Assembly: GCF_001642085.1 (NCBI RefSeq)
Contig: NZ_CP014699.1
Span: forward strand, 1,054,001-1,118,000
Length of the DNA stretch: 64,000 nt
Direction: 5' to 3'
Source: Streptococcus pantholopis
Lineage (GTDB): Bacteria; Bacillota; Bacilli; Lactobacillales; Streptococcaceae
Position numbers and translations under genes: made by a program
Notes under the pieces: model-generated
The model's input: only the letters and a program-made list of their open reading frames with translations
Told to the model about the DNA's origin: nothing
The model's database searches: none
Shown: positions 36,904-46,703 of the stretch, one piece after another
Numbering within the stretch: position 1 is the first letter of the stretch
Layout: every line of letters starts with the position of its first letter

Positions 36904-38856
36904 TTAAAAGACAGTTGATTCTTCCAGCGTGAACTTCACATTGTCTTCAATCCATTTGCGGCGCGGTTCGACCTTGTCACCCATCAAAACAGAAACGCGG
37001 CGTTCGGCACGGGCTAAATCATCAATAGTCACCTTAATAAGTGTTCGGCTGTCAGGATTCATAGTCGTTTCCCAAAGTTGGTCAGCATTCATTTCCCCAA
37101 GACCTTTGTAACGCTGGAGCTGAGCACCTTTACCGAATTTTTGGCGGAGTTCTTCCAGTTCTTGGTCAGTCCAGGCATACTCAACAATTTCTTTTTTTCC
37201 TTTACCCTTGCTCATCTTATAAAGTGGCGGAAGAGCAATATAAACATGGCCAGTTTCAACCAAAGGGCGCATGTAGCGATAAAAGAAGGTCAACAGAAGA
37301 GTTTGAATATGAGCTCCGTCAGTGTCAGCGTCGGTCATGATGATGATTTTATCGTAATTGGATTCTTCCACTTTGAAATCGGGGCCAACGCCGGCGCCAA
37401 TCGTGTAAATCATCGTGTTGATTTCTTCATTTTTGATGATATCGGCCATTTTAGCCTTGGCTGTATTAAGAACTTTGCCGCGCAGAGGCAGAATGGCCTG
37501 AAATTTACGATCCCGTCCCTGTTTAGCAGAACCGCCGGCTGAGTCACCCTCAACCAGATATAATTCATTTTTCTTGGGGTTTTTGGACTGAGCTGGTGTC
37601 AGTTTCCCAGAAAGCAAGCCCTTATCTTTTTTACTTTTACGGCCGTTCCGCGATTCATCACGGGCTTTTCGAGCCGCTTCACGGGCATCACGGGCTTTGA
37701 TTGCCTTTCGAATGAGGTTTGACGCAGTTTCTCCATTTTCCAAAAGAAAATAGGTTAATTTTTCAGAAACAATACTCTCAACCAAGGGGCGGGCTAAAGG
37801 GCTGCCAAGTTTATCTTTGGTCTGCCCTTCAAACTGGAGGTGTTCTTCCGGAACCAGAATTGATAAGACAGCTGACAAGCCTTCACGGTAGTCCGCTCCA
37901 TCAAGATTTTTGTCCTTTTCTTTAAGCAAACCAGTCTTTCGCGCATAGTCATTCATCGCCTTTGTAATCGCCGATTTCAGGCCTGTTTCATGCGTTCCGC
38001 CGTCCTTAGTCCGGACATTATTGACAAAGGACAAGATATTATCCGAAAAACCATCATTATACTGAAGTGCGACTTCAACCTGAAACCCCTGCTCCTCGCC
38101 CGAAAAGAAAATAACCGGTGTCAGTGTTTCCTTATCTTCGTTCAGATAGGCGACAAAGTCCTGAACGCCGTTTTCATAGTGAAAAGCAAGGTGCTCATCA
38201 GCTTCCCCTGAACGCTTATCAGTCAGGGTCAGAGTCACATTTTTTAAAAGAAAAGCCGATTCATTAAGACGCTCAGCAATGGTATTAAATTTAAAATCAA
38301 CGGTAGAAAAGATGCCTTCATCAGGCATAAAGGTCACCTTAGTTCCAGATCGTGATTTTGGGGCTGTTCCGACTTTCTTTAAACCGCTGACTGCCCGGCC
38401 GCCATTTTCAAACCGTTGGCGGTAAACAGCACCGCCCCTGGTAATCTCAACTTCAAGCCAGCTGGATAAGGCATTGACAACCGATGAACCAACACCGTGC
38501 AGACCGCCTGAGGTTTTATAGCCTCCTTGGCCAAATTTGCCTCCAGCATGAAGGACAGTGAAAATAACTTCCACAGTCGGAATACCCATAGCATGCTTAC
38601 CGACCGGCATTCCTCTCCCCCGATCTGCTACAGTCACGCTTCCATCCTGATTAATGGTCACGTCAATTCTATCACCAAAACCGGAGAGTGCTTCATCAAC
38701 AGCATTATCGACAATTTCCCAGACAAGGTGGTGAAGGCCGGTGGTATCCGTTGAGCCGATGTACATCCCCGGACGCTTGCGAACAGCGTCCAGACCTTCC
38801 AGAACCTGAATGGCATCATCATTATAATTATTAATAGTTATTTTTGTCTTAGCCAT
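36904..38856 (-). CDS. parE: DNA topoisomerase IV subunit B
   Basis: This 650-residue ATPase subunit drives strand passage with ParC. The GHKL ATPase motifs EIVDNAVDEALSGFGD and DRGRGMPVGKH, the transducer domain, the TOPRIM motif LYLVEGDSAGGSAKQGRDR, and DADTDGAHIQ are all present. CGGAGG precedes the ATG. Divergent from plsY, as usual in streptococci. Confidence 0.97.
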   Translation of the reverse strand: MAKTKITINNYNDDAIQVLEGLDAVRKRPGMYIGSTDTTGLHHLVWEIVDNAVDEALSGFGDRIDVTINQDGSVTVADRGRGMPVGKHAMGIPTVEVIFTVLHAGGKFGQGGYKTSGGLHGVGSSVVNALSSWLEVEITRGGAVYRQRFENGGRAVSGLKKVGTAPKSRSGTKVTFMPDEGIFSTVDFKFNTIAERLNESAFLLKNVTLTLTDKRSGEADEHLAFHYENGVQDFVAYLNEDKETLTPVIFFSGEEQGFQVEVALQYNDGFSDNILSFVNNVRTKDGGTHETGLKSAITKAMNDYARKTGLLKEKDKNLDGADYREGLSAVLSILVPEEHLQFEGQTKDKLGSPLARPLVESIVSEKLTYFLLENGETASNLIRKAIKARDAREAARKARDESRNGRKSKKDKGLLSGKLTPAQSKNPKKNELYLVEGDSAGGSAKQGRDRKFQAILPLRGKVLNTAKAKMADIIKNEEINTMIYTIGAGVGPDFKVEESNYDKIIIMTDADTDGAHIQTLLLTFFYRYMRPLVETGHVYIALPPLYKMSKGKGKKEIVEYAWTDQELEELRQKFGKGAQLQRYKGLGEMNADQLWETTMNPDSRTLIKVTIDDLARAERRVSVLMGDKVEPRRKWIEDNVKFTLEESTVF

Positions 38857-38963
38857 TATGACCTCCGAATTTATTCATCTTTTTTATCTTACAAGTTTTT
38901 TTAAAAATTTGCAAAATAATTTTTCAGAATGAACAAAAGATTTCTATTGCTCCTCTTTTTCTA

Positions 38964-38972
38964 TGCTATAAT
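38964..38972 (+). promoter_or_regulatory. plsY: Extended -10 promoter directly in front of plsY
   Basis: TGCTATAAT; the -10 hexamer is 38967-38972. The expected transcription start (about 38979) falls 1 nt from the ATG at 38980. Confidence 0.6.
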
Positions 38973-38979
38973 AGAAAAT

Positions 38980-39621
38980 ATGAATGTATTGTTTTTTATG
39001 ATAATCGCTTATTTGCTGGGGTCGATTCCCAGCGGTCTTTGGATCGGGAAAATTTTTTACGGTAAAAATCTGCGTGATTACGGCAGCGGCAATACCGGAA
39101 CAACCAATACCTTTCGCGTGCTCGGCGTGAAAGCAGGCAGCATCACCTTTGCTGCAGACTGTCTGAAAGGGACTGTAGCAACTGTTCTGCCGATAATGTT
39201 TGGTGTCACACAGTTTTCACCCATTGTGATTGGAGCTTGCGCTATCCTTGGCCATACCTTTCCAGTTTTTGCAGGATTTAAAGGCGGAAAGGCTGTTGCG
39301 ACCAGTGCCGGAGTGCTCTTAGGATTTGCGCCACTTTACCTGCTCTTTTTACTGGCTGTTTTTTTGATTGTCCTTTACCTTTCAAGTATGATTTCACTGG
39401 CCAGCATCATCAGTGCCTTAGTCGGTATTGTAACCACCCTTGTCTTTCCGGCCTTTCATTTTTTACTGTCCGGCTATGATTTCTTTTTTACTGTTATCAT
39501 TATTGCAGTGGCCAGCCTGATTATTGTTCGTCATAGAGAAAATATCAGCCGTATCAGACAGCATAAAGAAAATCTCGTCCCCTGGGGACTTAATATAACC
39601 AAACAAGAGCCAAGAGCCTAA
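38980..39621 (+). CDS. plsY: Acyl-phosphate:glycerol-3-phosphate acyltransferase
   Basis: This 213-residue integral membrane enzyme makes lysophosphatidic acid from acyl phosphate. Motifs [27 protein letters not shown] and [19 protein letters not shown] are the three conserved PlsY active-site loops. The start at 38980 gives exactly the 213 residues of pneumococcal PlsY. No Shine-Dalgarno is present, and the promoter -10 ends 7 nt before the ATG, so the mRNA may be leaderless. The internal Met at 38998 also lacks a Shine-Dalgarno. Confidence 0.93.
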   Translation: MNVLFFMIIAYLLGSIPSGLWIGKIFYGKNLRDYGSGNTGTTNTFRVLGVKAGSITFAADCLKGTVATVLPIMFGVTQFSPIVIGACAILGHTFPVFAGFKGGKAVATSAGVLLGFAPLYLLFLLAVFLIVLYLSSMISLASIISALVGIVTTLVFPAFHFLLSGYDFFFTVIIIAVASLIIVRHRENISRIRQHKENLVPWGLNITKQEPRA

Positions 39622-39650
39622 TGAAAATAGGTGAGCAATGCTCATTTAAG

Positions 39651-39700
39651 AAAAAAGCGGAAGAGATGGTTTAATACCTGACCTTTTCCGCTTTTTATTT
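39651..39700 (+). terminator. plsY: Terminator of plsY
   Basis: AAAAAAGCGGAAGAG and CTTTTCCGCTTTTT pair, with a T-run. It probably also acts on the opposite strand for the 5'-nucleotidase gene. Confidence 0.75.
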
Positions 39701-39742
39701 GGTTAACAATTTTTTAAGAAAAACCTTCCAGTCGTCTTTTTA

Positions 39743-41938
39743 CTACTGCTGCCTTTTTCGGTATGAGTCGCGCCTGCTGCCATAAAGACCGGAAAAAATG
39801 AGAAGAACACCTACAACAATAATAACAGTAGACCTCCTATCGCCACTATTTGGCAGAAGACCGTCCTTATATTCTGCTGCAGGTAAGGTGCATTTCACAG
39901 GGGAAGAAGGTCTTATTTCAGGAGCGACTAGGTCCGAGGAATCTGCTGAAGCTAGAAAAACTGATGCCTCTGCAAATCCCTGCAGCTGTTCTGCTGCTAC
40001 AGCAGAAGGCTGGGCCAAAACATTTCTCGGATAGAAAGGTCTCTCTGCCTCTTCAGCTTCATCCTGGCTGATATTCTGGGCTATATACTGAGCTCTGGAC
40101 AGGGAAATCAAACGGGAATTAGGGTTAATATCAGTATACTGAGTCAAATCAGCCTGAGCTAAATAAGCGGCAAACACTTCATCGAGACTCGGGCCTTCTT
40201 CGCGTGCGCCACCAAGCATGGTATAGCCATCTCCGCCGGCAGCCAGAAAGTCATTAGTTGCTAAGTAATACCTTGCCATCAAATCGAGCGGCTTATAGCT
40301 GTTGCTTAAAGGATCCCAAACGCTGATAGCCAAAATCCGATTGGCAGGCTCTAAGTTAGTGTCATAATAAACCGTCACACCGGCAGCCTGCAGGAAACCG
40401 CCGCTGGGCTCAAGTAAGGGCTGGCCGTTTTCGTCAAAAACAGGGCTGCCATCAGGAGAGGTCTGTAAAATCGAACCAAGCGACTGCACAAACATATCGT
40501 AAATATCCTGTCCGCTAACCTCAATTTGAGAAATAATATTGCCAAAAGGCAAAACAGCAATAGTATCCCCCTTAGTTACCGGCTCTCCTGCTTTGATGGT
40601 CTCTCTTAAACCGCCGCCATTCATCACCGCTAAGTTGGACTGGTGAGTAAAGCCGGTCTGTCCGTAATCTAAGAGAGCATCAGCAACTGCATTCCCTAAG
40701 TTAGTCTCGCGGACACGAACGTTCATGCGATCTCCGTTTAACTCTACCGGACTTTCTGAGATGATGACTGCTGATGTTTCAGCTTCATATTTAGCTTCAA
40801 TCTCCGAGATTAAAGCAGCAATGTCAGGGTCCGGAGAAACAGACTCTGCTTCTGCTGCACTGATAACCCCCGCTGACAGCACTCGGTCTGCATTCAAAGT
40901 CACAAGACCGACATTATTGAGGTAACTACCAGTCTGATTGTAAGTAACATTACCGTAACTTGCTGTTAAGACCGTGTGGGAATGGCCATCAAGTACCAAG
41001 ACGGTTTTCCCCTGCAAGAGCTCATTATCGGCAAGAGCCTGAGCCAAAGCTGTTCCCTGCCAATGAACAGGGGTAGTCGTATCAATCCCCAGATGAGCCA
41101 AAATGACATAATGGCTGTAGGTCTTGCCTTCTGCCCGTGCATTAGCTTCAAGCTGAGCAATGACCTGATTGACCTCAGTAATAGGATCAGTAAATGTGAT
41201 ACCCACTACATTATTGGGATGGGTTTTGGTAGCTGTTTCCGGCGTTGTGACACCGATAACAACGAATTCATCCCCTGAAACAGTATCATCCATATCAATA
41301 ACAGTGGCTGCTTCAAACAGACGAACGCCATCGATATAAACATTAGAACTGATAATAGGGAAGGTCAGTTTTTCACTTAAATTCAGCAGCTGATCGAGTC
41401 CAAAATCAAATTCATGGTTGCCTAAGGTCATAGCGTCAAATCCGATAGCATTGAGAATATCCGCCATATCCTCTCCTTGGGAGCTGTTAGAAATCGGAAG
41501 GCCTTGAAACACATCTCCCGAATCAAAAACCAATGTTTTTCCTTGACTGCGGGCCTGATTGACAATCGCAGCCAGCTTAGCATCTCCAATGACACCGTCA
41601 GCCTCCTGCATACGCCCATGGACATCATTCGTATGGATAATAGTCACTTGACTATTGTCAGCCTGAGCAGCAGCCGGCAAAGGGGAGTCGTTTCCATCAG
41701 ACTGGCTGCCCGCTTCAGGATTATCTGTTATGAGCTGATTAGCTTGAACTTCCGGACCTTTCGTCTCAGCTGCAGGGCTTTCAGTATTTTCTGCAGAGAT
41801 AGCTGCCGGAAGACTGTCTGTATTGGCTATTTCTGTTGCTCCAGTATCAAAATCGGCCCAGACAGGCTGCACCTGTAGGACAGGCAGCAACAGAAATAAA
41901 CTCACAAAGACAGAAATAACTAAATGTTTCTTTTTCAT
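39743..41938 (-). CDS. Cell-wall-anchored 5'-nucleotidase with an LPNSG sorting motif
   Basis: This 731-residue surface enzyme dephosphorylates nucleotides outside the cell; related S5nA/Nt5e/Ssads enzymes make immunosuppressive adenosine. A signal peptide (ends near residue 28, VWA-DF) and an acidic linker precede the metallophosphatase domain: TIIHTNDVHGRM, FDSGDVFQG, LGNHEFDFG, VLDGHSHT (about 95-330). The substrate domain follows (about 375-610: NLGNAVADALL, NGGGLRETI, NDFLAAGGDGY). The C-terminus is LPNSG (695-699), a hydrophobic stretch and RRDSYRKRQQ. AAGGAGAGG precedes the ATG. Confidence 0.93.
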   Translation of the reverse strand: MKKKHLVISVFVSLFLLLPVLQVQPVWADFDTGATEIANTDSLPAAISAENTESPAAETKGPEVQANQLITDNPEAGSQSDGNDSPLPAAAQADNSQVTIIHTNDVHGRMQEADGVIGDAKLAAIVNQARSQGKTLVFDSGDVFQGLPISNSSQGEDMADILNAIGFDAMTLGNHEFDFGLDQLLNLSEKLTFPIISSNVYIDGVRLFEAATVIDMDDTVSGDEFVVIGVTTPETATKTHPNNVVGITFTDPITEVNQVIAQLEANARAEGKTYSHYVILAHLGIDTTTPVHWQGTALAQALADNELLQGKTVLVLDGHSHTVLTASYGNVTYNQTGSYLNNVGLVTLNADRVLSAGVISAAEAESVSPDPDIAALISEIEAKYEAETSAVIISESPVELNGDRMNVRVRETNLGNAVADALLDYGQTGFTHQSNLAVMNGGGLRETIKAGEPVTKGDTIAVLPFGNIISQIEVSGQDIYDMFVQSLGSILQTSPDGSPVFDENGQPLLEPSGGFLQAAGVTVYYDTNLEPANRILAISVWDPLSNSYKPLDLMARYYLATNDFLAAGGDGYTMLGGAREEGPSLDEVFAAYLAQADLTQYTDINPNSRLISLSRAQYIAQNISQDEAEEAERPFYPRNVLAQPSAVAAEQLQGFAEASVFLASADSSDLVAPEIRPSSPVKCTLPAAEYKDGLLPNSGDRRSTVIIVVGVLLIFSGLYGSRRDSYRKRQQ

Positions 41939-42050
41939 TACCTCTCCTTCCTAAAATCTTTCGTTTATTATACTATTTTTCTGAGCTTTTGAAAACGTTT
42001 TTAAAGATATTGTTTCGTTACAAATTCATTAAAAATCTTCTTAGCTTAAA

Positions 42051-42082
42051 GCAAAAGCGCGGTCATAAAACCGCGCTTTTGC
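42051..42082 (-). terminator. pyrC: Terminator of pyrC
   Basis: GCAAAAGCGCGGT-TTTATG-ACCGCGCTTTTGC, a perfect 13-bp stem right after the stop codon. Confidence 0.85.
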
Positions 42083-42083
42083 T

Positions 42084-43355
42084 TCAGGCCTGCTTATAAA
42101 CAAGCTGCCCCTCACAAATAGTATATTTTACAGTTCCTATCAGCTTTTCGCCAATAAAAGGAGAGTTGGAGGCTTTGGAAGCAAATTTGTCAGTAACCGT
42201 CCGTTCTTCTTGGTCAGAGAAAATAACGATATCTGCAGGACCATCTTCAGCAAGATAGCCCGCATCGAAATGATAAAGCGAAGAAGGATTAACAGTCATC
42301 TTAGCTAGCAGATCAGGCAAGCTCAGCTCACCACTGGCGACTAGGTAGGTCAAACCGAGCGATAGTGAGGTTTCAAGACCAGTCATACCAGAAGGCGCTT
42401 TTCTTATATCAGTCACATTTTTCTCATCACTATGATGGGGAGCATGGTCAGTTGCGATAATTGAAATAACACCGGACTTAAGTCCCTCAATAACAGCCTG
42501 ACGGTCGCTCTCCCTGCGCAGCGGAGGATTCATTTTAGCCGCGGCACCTTTTGTCAGCAGCAGGTCTTCTGTTTTAGAAAAATGCTGAGGTGCAGCCTCT
42601 GCAGTGATTTCAGCTCCCAACTGCTGAGCAAATTCCACTACCTTTACAGACTCTGCCTTTGATAAATGCTGAATATGCAGATGAGCTCGGCGATCATAAG
42701 CAATCATAGTATCACGGGCAATCATACTGTATTCAGCAAGACCTGTTGCCCCACAAAAATGAAACTGATCTCGGGCGATGTCTTCATTAAAACCAAGAAT
42801 ACCATTAAGCTCCGGATCTTCTTCATGCAGAGCGATAAAAGTGCCGTTTGCTTTGGCTAAATCTAGAGCATCCTTAACAACTTTAGCGCTTTGAAGGGGA
42901 ATACCATCATCTGAAAAAGAGACTGCTCCAGCGTCTAAAAGGGCTTTGAAATCTGTCAGATGCTGGCCGTCAAAGTTCTTAGTAACTGTTGCATTTGTGT
43001 AGATATGAATATTTTCTTTAGCAGCACTGGCCAAAACATCTTTTAGTGTTTCAACATCAGAGATGGTGGGATGAGTATTTGCCATCATGACAACAGTTGT
43101 AAAGCCGCCAGCAGCAGCGGCTAAAGCACCTGTATGGATATCTTCCTTATGAACTTGCCCGGGTTCACGGAAATGGACATGAATATCGACTAGGCCCGGT
43201 GCCACTACCAGCCCTGCTGCATCAATAACATCGGCACCTTCGATTTCAATATGCTTAGCAATCTTTACGATTTTTGGGCCATCAATCAGCACATCGCAAA
43301 CCTGATCAAATTGCGATTTAGGATCAATCACACGGCCGTTTTTAATGACTAACAT
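42084..43355 (-). CDS. pyrC: Dihydroorotase
   Basis: This 423-residue zinc enzyme cyclises carbamoyl aspartate to dihydroorotate, the third step of pyrimidine synthesis. The metal motif [16 protein letters not shown] and the downstream signature [13 protein letters not shown] are visible. AAGGAG precedes the ATG. It lies 9 nt after ung and apart from the other pyr genes. No PyrR site is visible before this operon. Confidence 0.95.
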   Translation of the reverse strand: MLVIKNGRVIDPKSQFDQVCDVLIDGPKIVKIAKHIEIEGADVIDAAGLVVAPGLVDIHVHFREPGQVHKEDIHTGALAAAAGGFTTVVMMANTHPTISDVETLKDVLASAAKENIHIYTNATVTKNFDGQHLTDFKALLDAGAVSFSDDGIPLQSAKVVKDALDLAKANGTFIALHEEDPELNGILGFNEDIARDQFHFCGATGLAEYSMIARDTMIAYDRRAHLHIQHLSKAESVKVVEFAQQLGAEITAEAAPQHFSKTEDLLLTKGAAAKMNPPLRRESDRQAVIEGLKSGVISIIATDHAPHHSDEKNVTDIRKAPSGMTGLETSLSLGLTYLVASGELSLPDLLAKMTVNPSSLYHFDAGYLAEDGPADIVIFSDQEERTVTDKFASKASNSPFIGEKLIGTVKYTICEGQLVYKQA

Positions 43356-43364
43356 CTTTTCTCC

Positions 43365-44018
43365 TTACTTCAGCCAATCAATTGGCTCTAAGCCATCTTG
43401 TAGTAAATAGGTATTGGTTTTTGAAAAGGGACGGCTACCGAAAAAACCCCTGTGAGCAGCTAAAGGACTCGGATGAGGCGATTCGATAACATGGTGAATT
43501 GGATTAGTCACCAAGGCTTTCTTCTTACGGGCATAACCTCCCCAAAGAATAAAGACCACCGGACTTTCCTTTTGATTGACCACTTTAATCACCGCATCTG
43601 TAAAGGGTTCCCAAATTTGCCCGGCATGCCCGTTTGCCCTGCCTTCAGGAACGGTCAGGCAAGCATTTAATAAAAGCACACCCTGCTCAGCCCAGGCAGT
43701 TAAATCGTGGTGGCTGCGCTCTCCGATATCTGCCTGCAGCTCCTGCAGGATATTCTGCAGGGACGGCGGGGCCGAAACAGTATTCGGCACTGAAAAAGAC
43801 AGCCCTTGAGCCTGACCAGGACCATGGTAAGGATCCTGACCGATTATCACAACTTTCACATCTGCCAGAGGAGTTGTTTGGATAGCGTTGAAGACTTTTT
43901 CGCGCGGCGGATAAACCGTCCCTTCAGCATAGACCTTGTCCATAAAATGATTGATCTGCGCAAAATAGTGCTCCGGCAGTTCTTTTTTGATTAAATCATG
44001 CCATTGAGAATGTTCCAT
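43365..44018 (-). CDS. ung: Uracil-DNA glycosylase
   Basis: This 217-residue repair enzyme removes uracil from DNA. The water-activating motif [18 protein letters not shown] (about 57-75) and the catalytic-loop histidine in [16 protein letters not shown] are present. Length is normal. It lies in a GNAT-ung-pyrC operon, with gaps of 20 and 9 nt. Confidence 0.97.
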   Translation of the reverse strand: MEHSQWHDLIKKELPEHYFAQINHFMDKVYAEGTVYPPREKVFNAIQTTPLADVKVVIIGQDPYHGPGQAQGLSFSVPNTVSAPPSLQNILQELQADIGERSHHDLTAWAEQGVLLLNACLTVPEGRANGHAGQIWEPFTDAVIKVVNQKESPVVFILWGGYARKKKALVTNPIHHVIESPHPSPLAAHRGFFGSRPFSKTNTYLLQDGLEPIDWLK

Positions 44019-44038
44019 AAGTCACCCTTTCTTATCTT

Positions 44039-44437
44039 TTAAAATGGCTTACGCGGAATGATATAGGCACTTTGATGTTTTTGAAAACCAATTTTGGGAT
44101 AATAATCCACGGCATCCGGTGCAGCTAAAAGAATGAGAGCAACATCATCCCCTATATCTTCACGCAGATGAGCTATCAATGCTTTCCCGACCCCTGTTTT
44201 TTGATAGGCTTTATCCACTGCTAAATCAGACAGATAACAGGCATAGGCATAATCTGTCAGAGCTCTGGCAATTCCAATTAATTTTTCCCCATCCCATGCT
44301 GTCCATACGCAATTGGCACCTGTCAGCATTTTTTCTAAACGTTTTAAGTCCTCATAAGGTCTGTGAATACCGGAAGCTTTAAAAACTTGTGCAAGTTCAG
44401 CTGCTGTAACTGAACGTTTATTTGAATAAGTAACCAT
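44039..44437 (-). CDS. GNAT family N-acetyltransferase
   Basis: This 132-residue protein has the acetyl-CoA loop in DLAVDKAYQKTGVGKALIAHL (about 72-92) and ends with GFQKHQSAYIIPRKPF. The substrate is unknown. AAGGAAATGAT precedes the ATG. First gene of the unit leading into ung and pyrC. Confidence 0.85.
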   Translation of the reverse strand: MVTYSNKRSVTAAELAQVFKASGIHRPYEDLKRLEKMLTGANCVWTAWDGEKLIGIARALTDYAYACYLSDLAVDKAYQKTGVGKALIAHLREDIGDDVALILLAAPDAVDYYPKIGFQKHQSAYIIPRKPF

Positions 44438-44552
44438 ATCATTTCCTTCAAATTGCAGATACTAAATATCAAATCGAAAAGCCATACTAAATAGTTTTAT
44501 GAGATTTGTAGAACATCATTTTAATCAATTTTAAAATTTTCAGCTCTTGCCT

Positions 44553-45281
44553 TTAGGATTTAAAAGCCGACCAATAGAAAGCGGCTTCCTGATAGCCTTG
44601 GTGCTCATACATTGCACGGTTATCTTCCTCAGTGACAAGAATCACAGAATCCGCTGTTTTGACCGCTCTATCCTGCAGGTGTTTGCCAATGCCCTGACCT
44701 CGCAGATCTTCATCTACTATAAAATTATCAATTTCAACAAAATGCTGCGAGTACCAAGCTGTTAATTCACCAACAATCTGTCCCTTCTTAATAGCCAGAA
44801 AAATCTTTCCGCCAGAAGTGTTACTGGCCAATTCACGATTAAATAAGGACATCTGCTGATAGTAAGTATCACCATACTGACGATATTCTTCTTCATGCTT
44901 ATCCATATAATCTTGATAAGACGTCTCGGACAACTCTTCAATCCTTACAGCCCCTGAATCGGATAAATTCAAAGATGCTGCCGGAGCAGTAAAAACAAGG
45001 AAACGTTTTAATTCAAACCCTTCTCCATAAAGCTGTGCCTGCCAAGGCTCAGGAAGCTCAATCTTCTCTGGAAAAGCGATGTTAACATAGCTTAAGGGAT
45101 AACCTTTCTGCTGGAGGGCAATAAAGTCAAGGTCTTCTTTAAAACTGTCTCTGTCAGGCATTATTTGGTAATCCAAAAGATTATTATCATAGCGTAAGGC
45201 TAAGTCCGATCTGCTATAATAAATATAGCGCTCTGTAACAAGCTTTTTTTGCAGATGGGCCATTAAAATCTCTTTATACAT
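44553..45281 (-). CDS. GNAT family N-acetyltransferase (two-part)
   Basis: This 242-residue protein has its GNAT fold in the C-terminal half (IDNFIVDEDLRGQGIGKHLQDRA near 190-212; YEHQGYQEAAFYWSAF at the end). The N-terminal half has no recognised motif and may be a degenerate GNAT repeat. The second in-frame ATG at 45263, preceded by AAAGAGA, is an equally good start. It follows the PEBP gene by 7 nt. Confidence 0.82.
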   Translation of the reverse strand: MYKEILMAHLQKKLVTERYIYYSRSDLALRYDNNLLDYQIMPDRDSFKEDLDFIALQQKGYPLSYVNIAFPEKIELPEPWQAQLYGEGFELKRFLVFTAPAASLNLSDSGAVRIEELSETSYQDYMDKHEEEYRQYGDTYYQQMSLFNRELASNTSGGKIFLAIKKGQIVGELTAWYSQHFVEIDNFIVDEDLRGQGIGKHLQDRAVKTADSVILVTEEDNRAMYEHQGYQEAAFYWSAFKS

Positions 45282-45288
45282 CTACCAA

Positions 45289-45789
45289 CTAGTACCTTCC
45301 GATAAGATTAAGTTTCGTTTCAGCCAAGACATGGCCCTCAAGAGCGTGAAGAAGCTCATTCATAAAAAAGCCCTGCTCCAAATTAAGTGCACTATCCAAG
45401 GCATAAACAGTCAAAGTATAGAGGTGATCCTTATCCGGCGGGTAAGGTCCGATATAGCCATTTTCGATAGTTGAAAAATCTGTTGACAGAAACTTGCTGA
45501 CTAAGCTGTTCTTCCCTCGCACATGCTGACTGTTCAATCGTGAAAAATCCGCTTCAATACGGGTCTTATCGGCTGGAATATTGGCCACACACCAGTGAAT
45601 ATAAGCAAAACCGCAGACAGGGATTGAATCATAATCTACAAATGTCCAAGCTAAGGTTTTAGCCTCTTTCGGAACCTCTGTCAACTCAAAAGGAAATGAT
45701 ACGATAGCATTACCCAGCACAAGCTCATCTGTCTGCTTGCTATAGCGGTCCGGTAAAACCTGCCTATCAAATTCAGTCACAATTTTCAT
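45289..45789 (-). CDS. PEBP family protein (YbhB/YbcL, Raf kinase inhibitor-like)
   Basis: This 166-residue cytosolic protein has the PEBP ligand-pocket pattern SFPFELTEVPKEAKTLAWTFVDYDSIP...YIHWCVANIPA and YIGPYPPDKDHLYTLTVYALD. The bacterial family's role is poorly known. Start chosen at 45789 because GGGGAGGG lies 5 nt upstream; the longer frame runs into the repeat. A repeat unit begins 18 bp upstream of the start codon. Confidence 0.88.
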   Translation of the reverse strand: MKIVTEFDRQVLPDRYSKQTDELVLGNAIVSFPFELTEVPKEAKTLAWTFVDYDSIPVCGFAYIHWCVANIPADKTRIEADFSRLNSQHVRGKNSLVSKFLSTDFSTIENGYIGPYPPDKDHLYTLTVYALDSALNLEQGFFMNELLHALEGHVLAETKLNLIGRY

Positions 45790-45807
45790 CTTTCCCTCCC
45801 CTAAACT

Positions 45808-46019
45808 AAGATACAAAGCCCGTGAAAAGCTCACAGCAAAAATGACGGTAAGTCCGAAATCTTCGATTTCGCAGACGCACCTCTGCCAGAACGACTAGAA
45901 GGGTGCGGTCGGCTGTTAAGACGACAAAGCCTTCAGACGTCTACGGCTAGCTAACTTGAAATCAATTCTAAACTTAGCCTTATCTTTTTTGCAAAGAGCT
46001 TAGGGCGTGTTCAATTCAT
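45808..46019. repeat. Modular repeat with one 105-bp module
   Basis: Left arm AAGATACAAAG-CCC-GTGAAAAGCTC pairs with right arm GAGCTTA-GGGC-GTGTTCAATT. The AGCTC/GAGCT stem replaces AGAGC/GCTCT on both sides. One 105-bp module occupies 45843-45947. Confidence 0.85.
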
Positions 46020-46275
46020 AAGACACAAAGGCCGTTAAAAAATCCGTATGAAAATGACGGTAAGTCCGAAATCTTTGATTTCGCAGACGCACCTCTGCCA
46101 AGACGACTAGAAAGCTGCTGTCGGCCACCAGGACGGCAAAGCTTTCAGACGTCTACGGCTTTTCTAATCAATTGCTATTACAAAGCATGGTTATACCATC
46201 TTTTTCACTAGGATTTTAGGGCGTGTTCAATTCATAAGACACAAAGCCCGTTTAGAAACCGGTTCAGCTCTAGTT
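46020..46275. repeat. Modular repeat with one 105-bp module, plus a truncated third left arm
   Basis: Left arm AAGACACAAAG-GCC ... AAAATCC and right arm GGATTTTA-GGGC-GTGTTCAATT pair as AATCC/GGATT. The module is at 46056-46160. A further left arm (46236-46275) is cut at the DUF3021 stop. Confidence 0.85.
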
Positions 46276-46686
46276 CTACTGCTGCTTTTCTTTTGTCTCT
46301 TCAGGAATATTTTTTAAGATATATTTACTGATAAAGTAACCTAGACTGCACAGCACGACGCCCCACAGAGCAAAACTGAGCAGAGCAAAAATATAACCAC
46401 TAGGTTTGCTGATATCATACCATCCGCTAATCAGCAATGCCGGATAAACCGTTGCTAACATCAGTAAAGTATGTACAATTATTTTTTTCTTGACCGTCCA
46501 AACATCGTAGTCATAAATAGCTGACGCTGCTGAAACAGCGGTTGAAATAATCGTTACAGCCACCATACTCCAAAATGCCTGTTGATTATCCTCTTGAGCA
46601 AGAAAATAGGTTATCGTTCCCATAATAATTAAAGGAATAATACCCCTAATAAAAGCCTGTTTAATACATTTTTCTTTTAAATTCAT
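46276..46686 (-). CDS. DUF3021 family membrane protein
   Basis: This 136-residue protein has four hydrophobic segments (about 12-30, 38-58, 70-88, 100-122) and a charged tail, matching the DUF3021 family often paired with LytTR regulators. No LytTR gene is next to it here. AAGGGGGG precedes the ATG. Repeat units flank the gene on both sides, so it may have arrived as a repeat-bounded segment. The function is unknown. Confidence 0.75.
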   Translation of the reverse strand: MNLKEKCIKQAFIRGIIPLIIMGTITYFLAQEDNQQAFWSMVAVTIISTAVSAASAIYDYDVWTVKKKIIVHTLLMLATVYPALLISGWYDISKPSGYIFALLSFALWGVVLCSLGYFISKYILKNIPEETKEKQQ

Positions 46687-46703
46687 AGCACCCCCCTTAG
46701 AAC

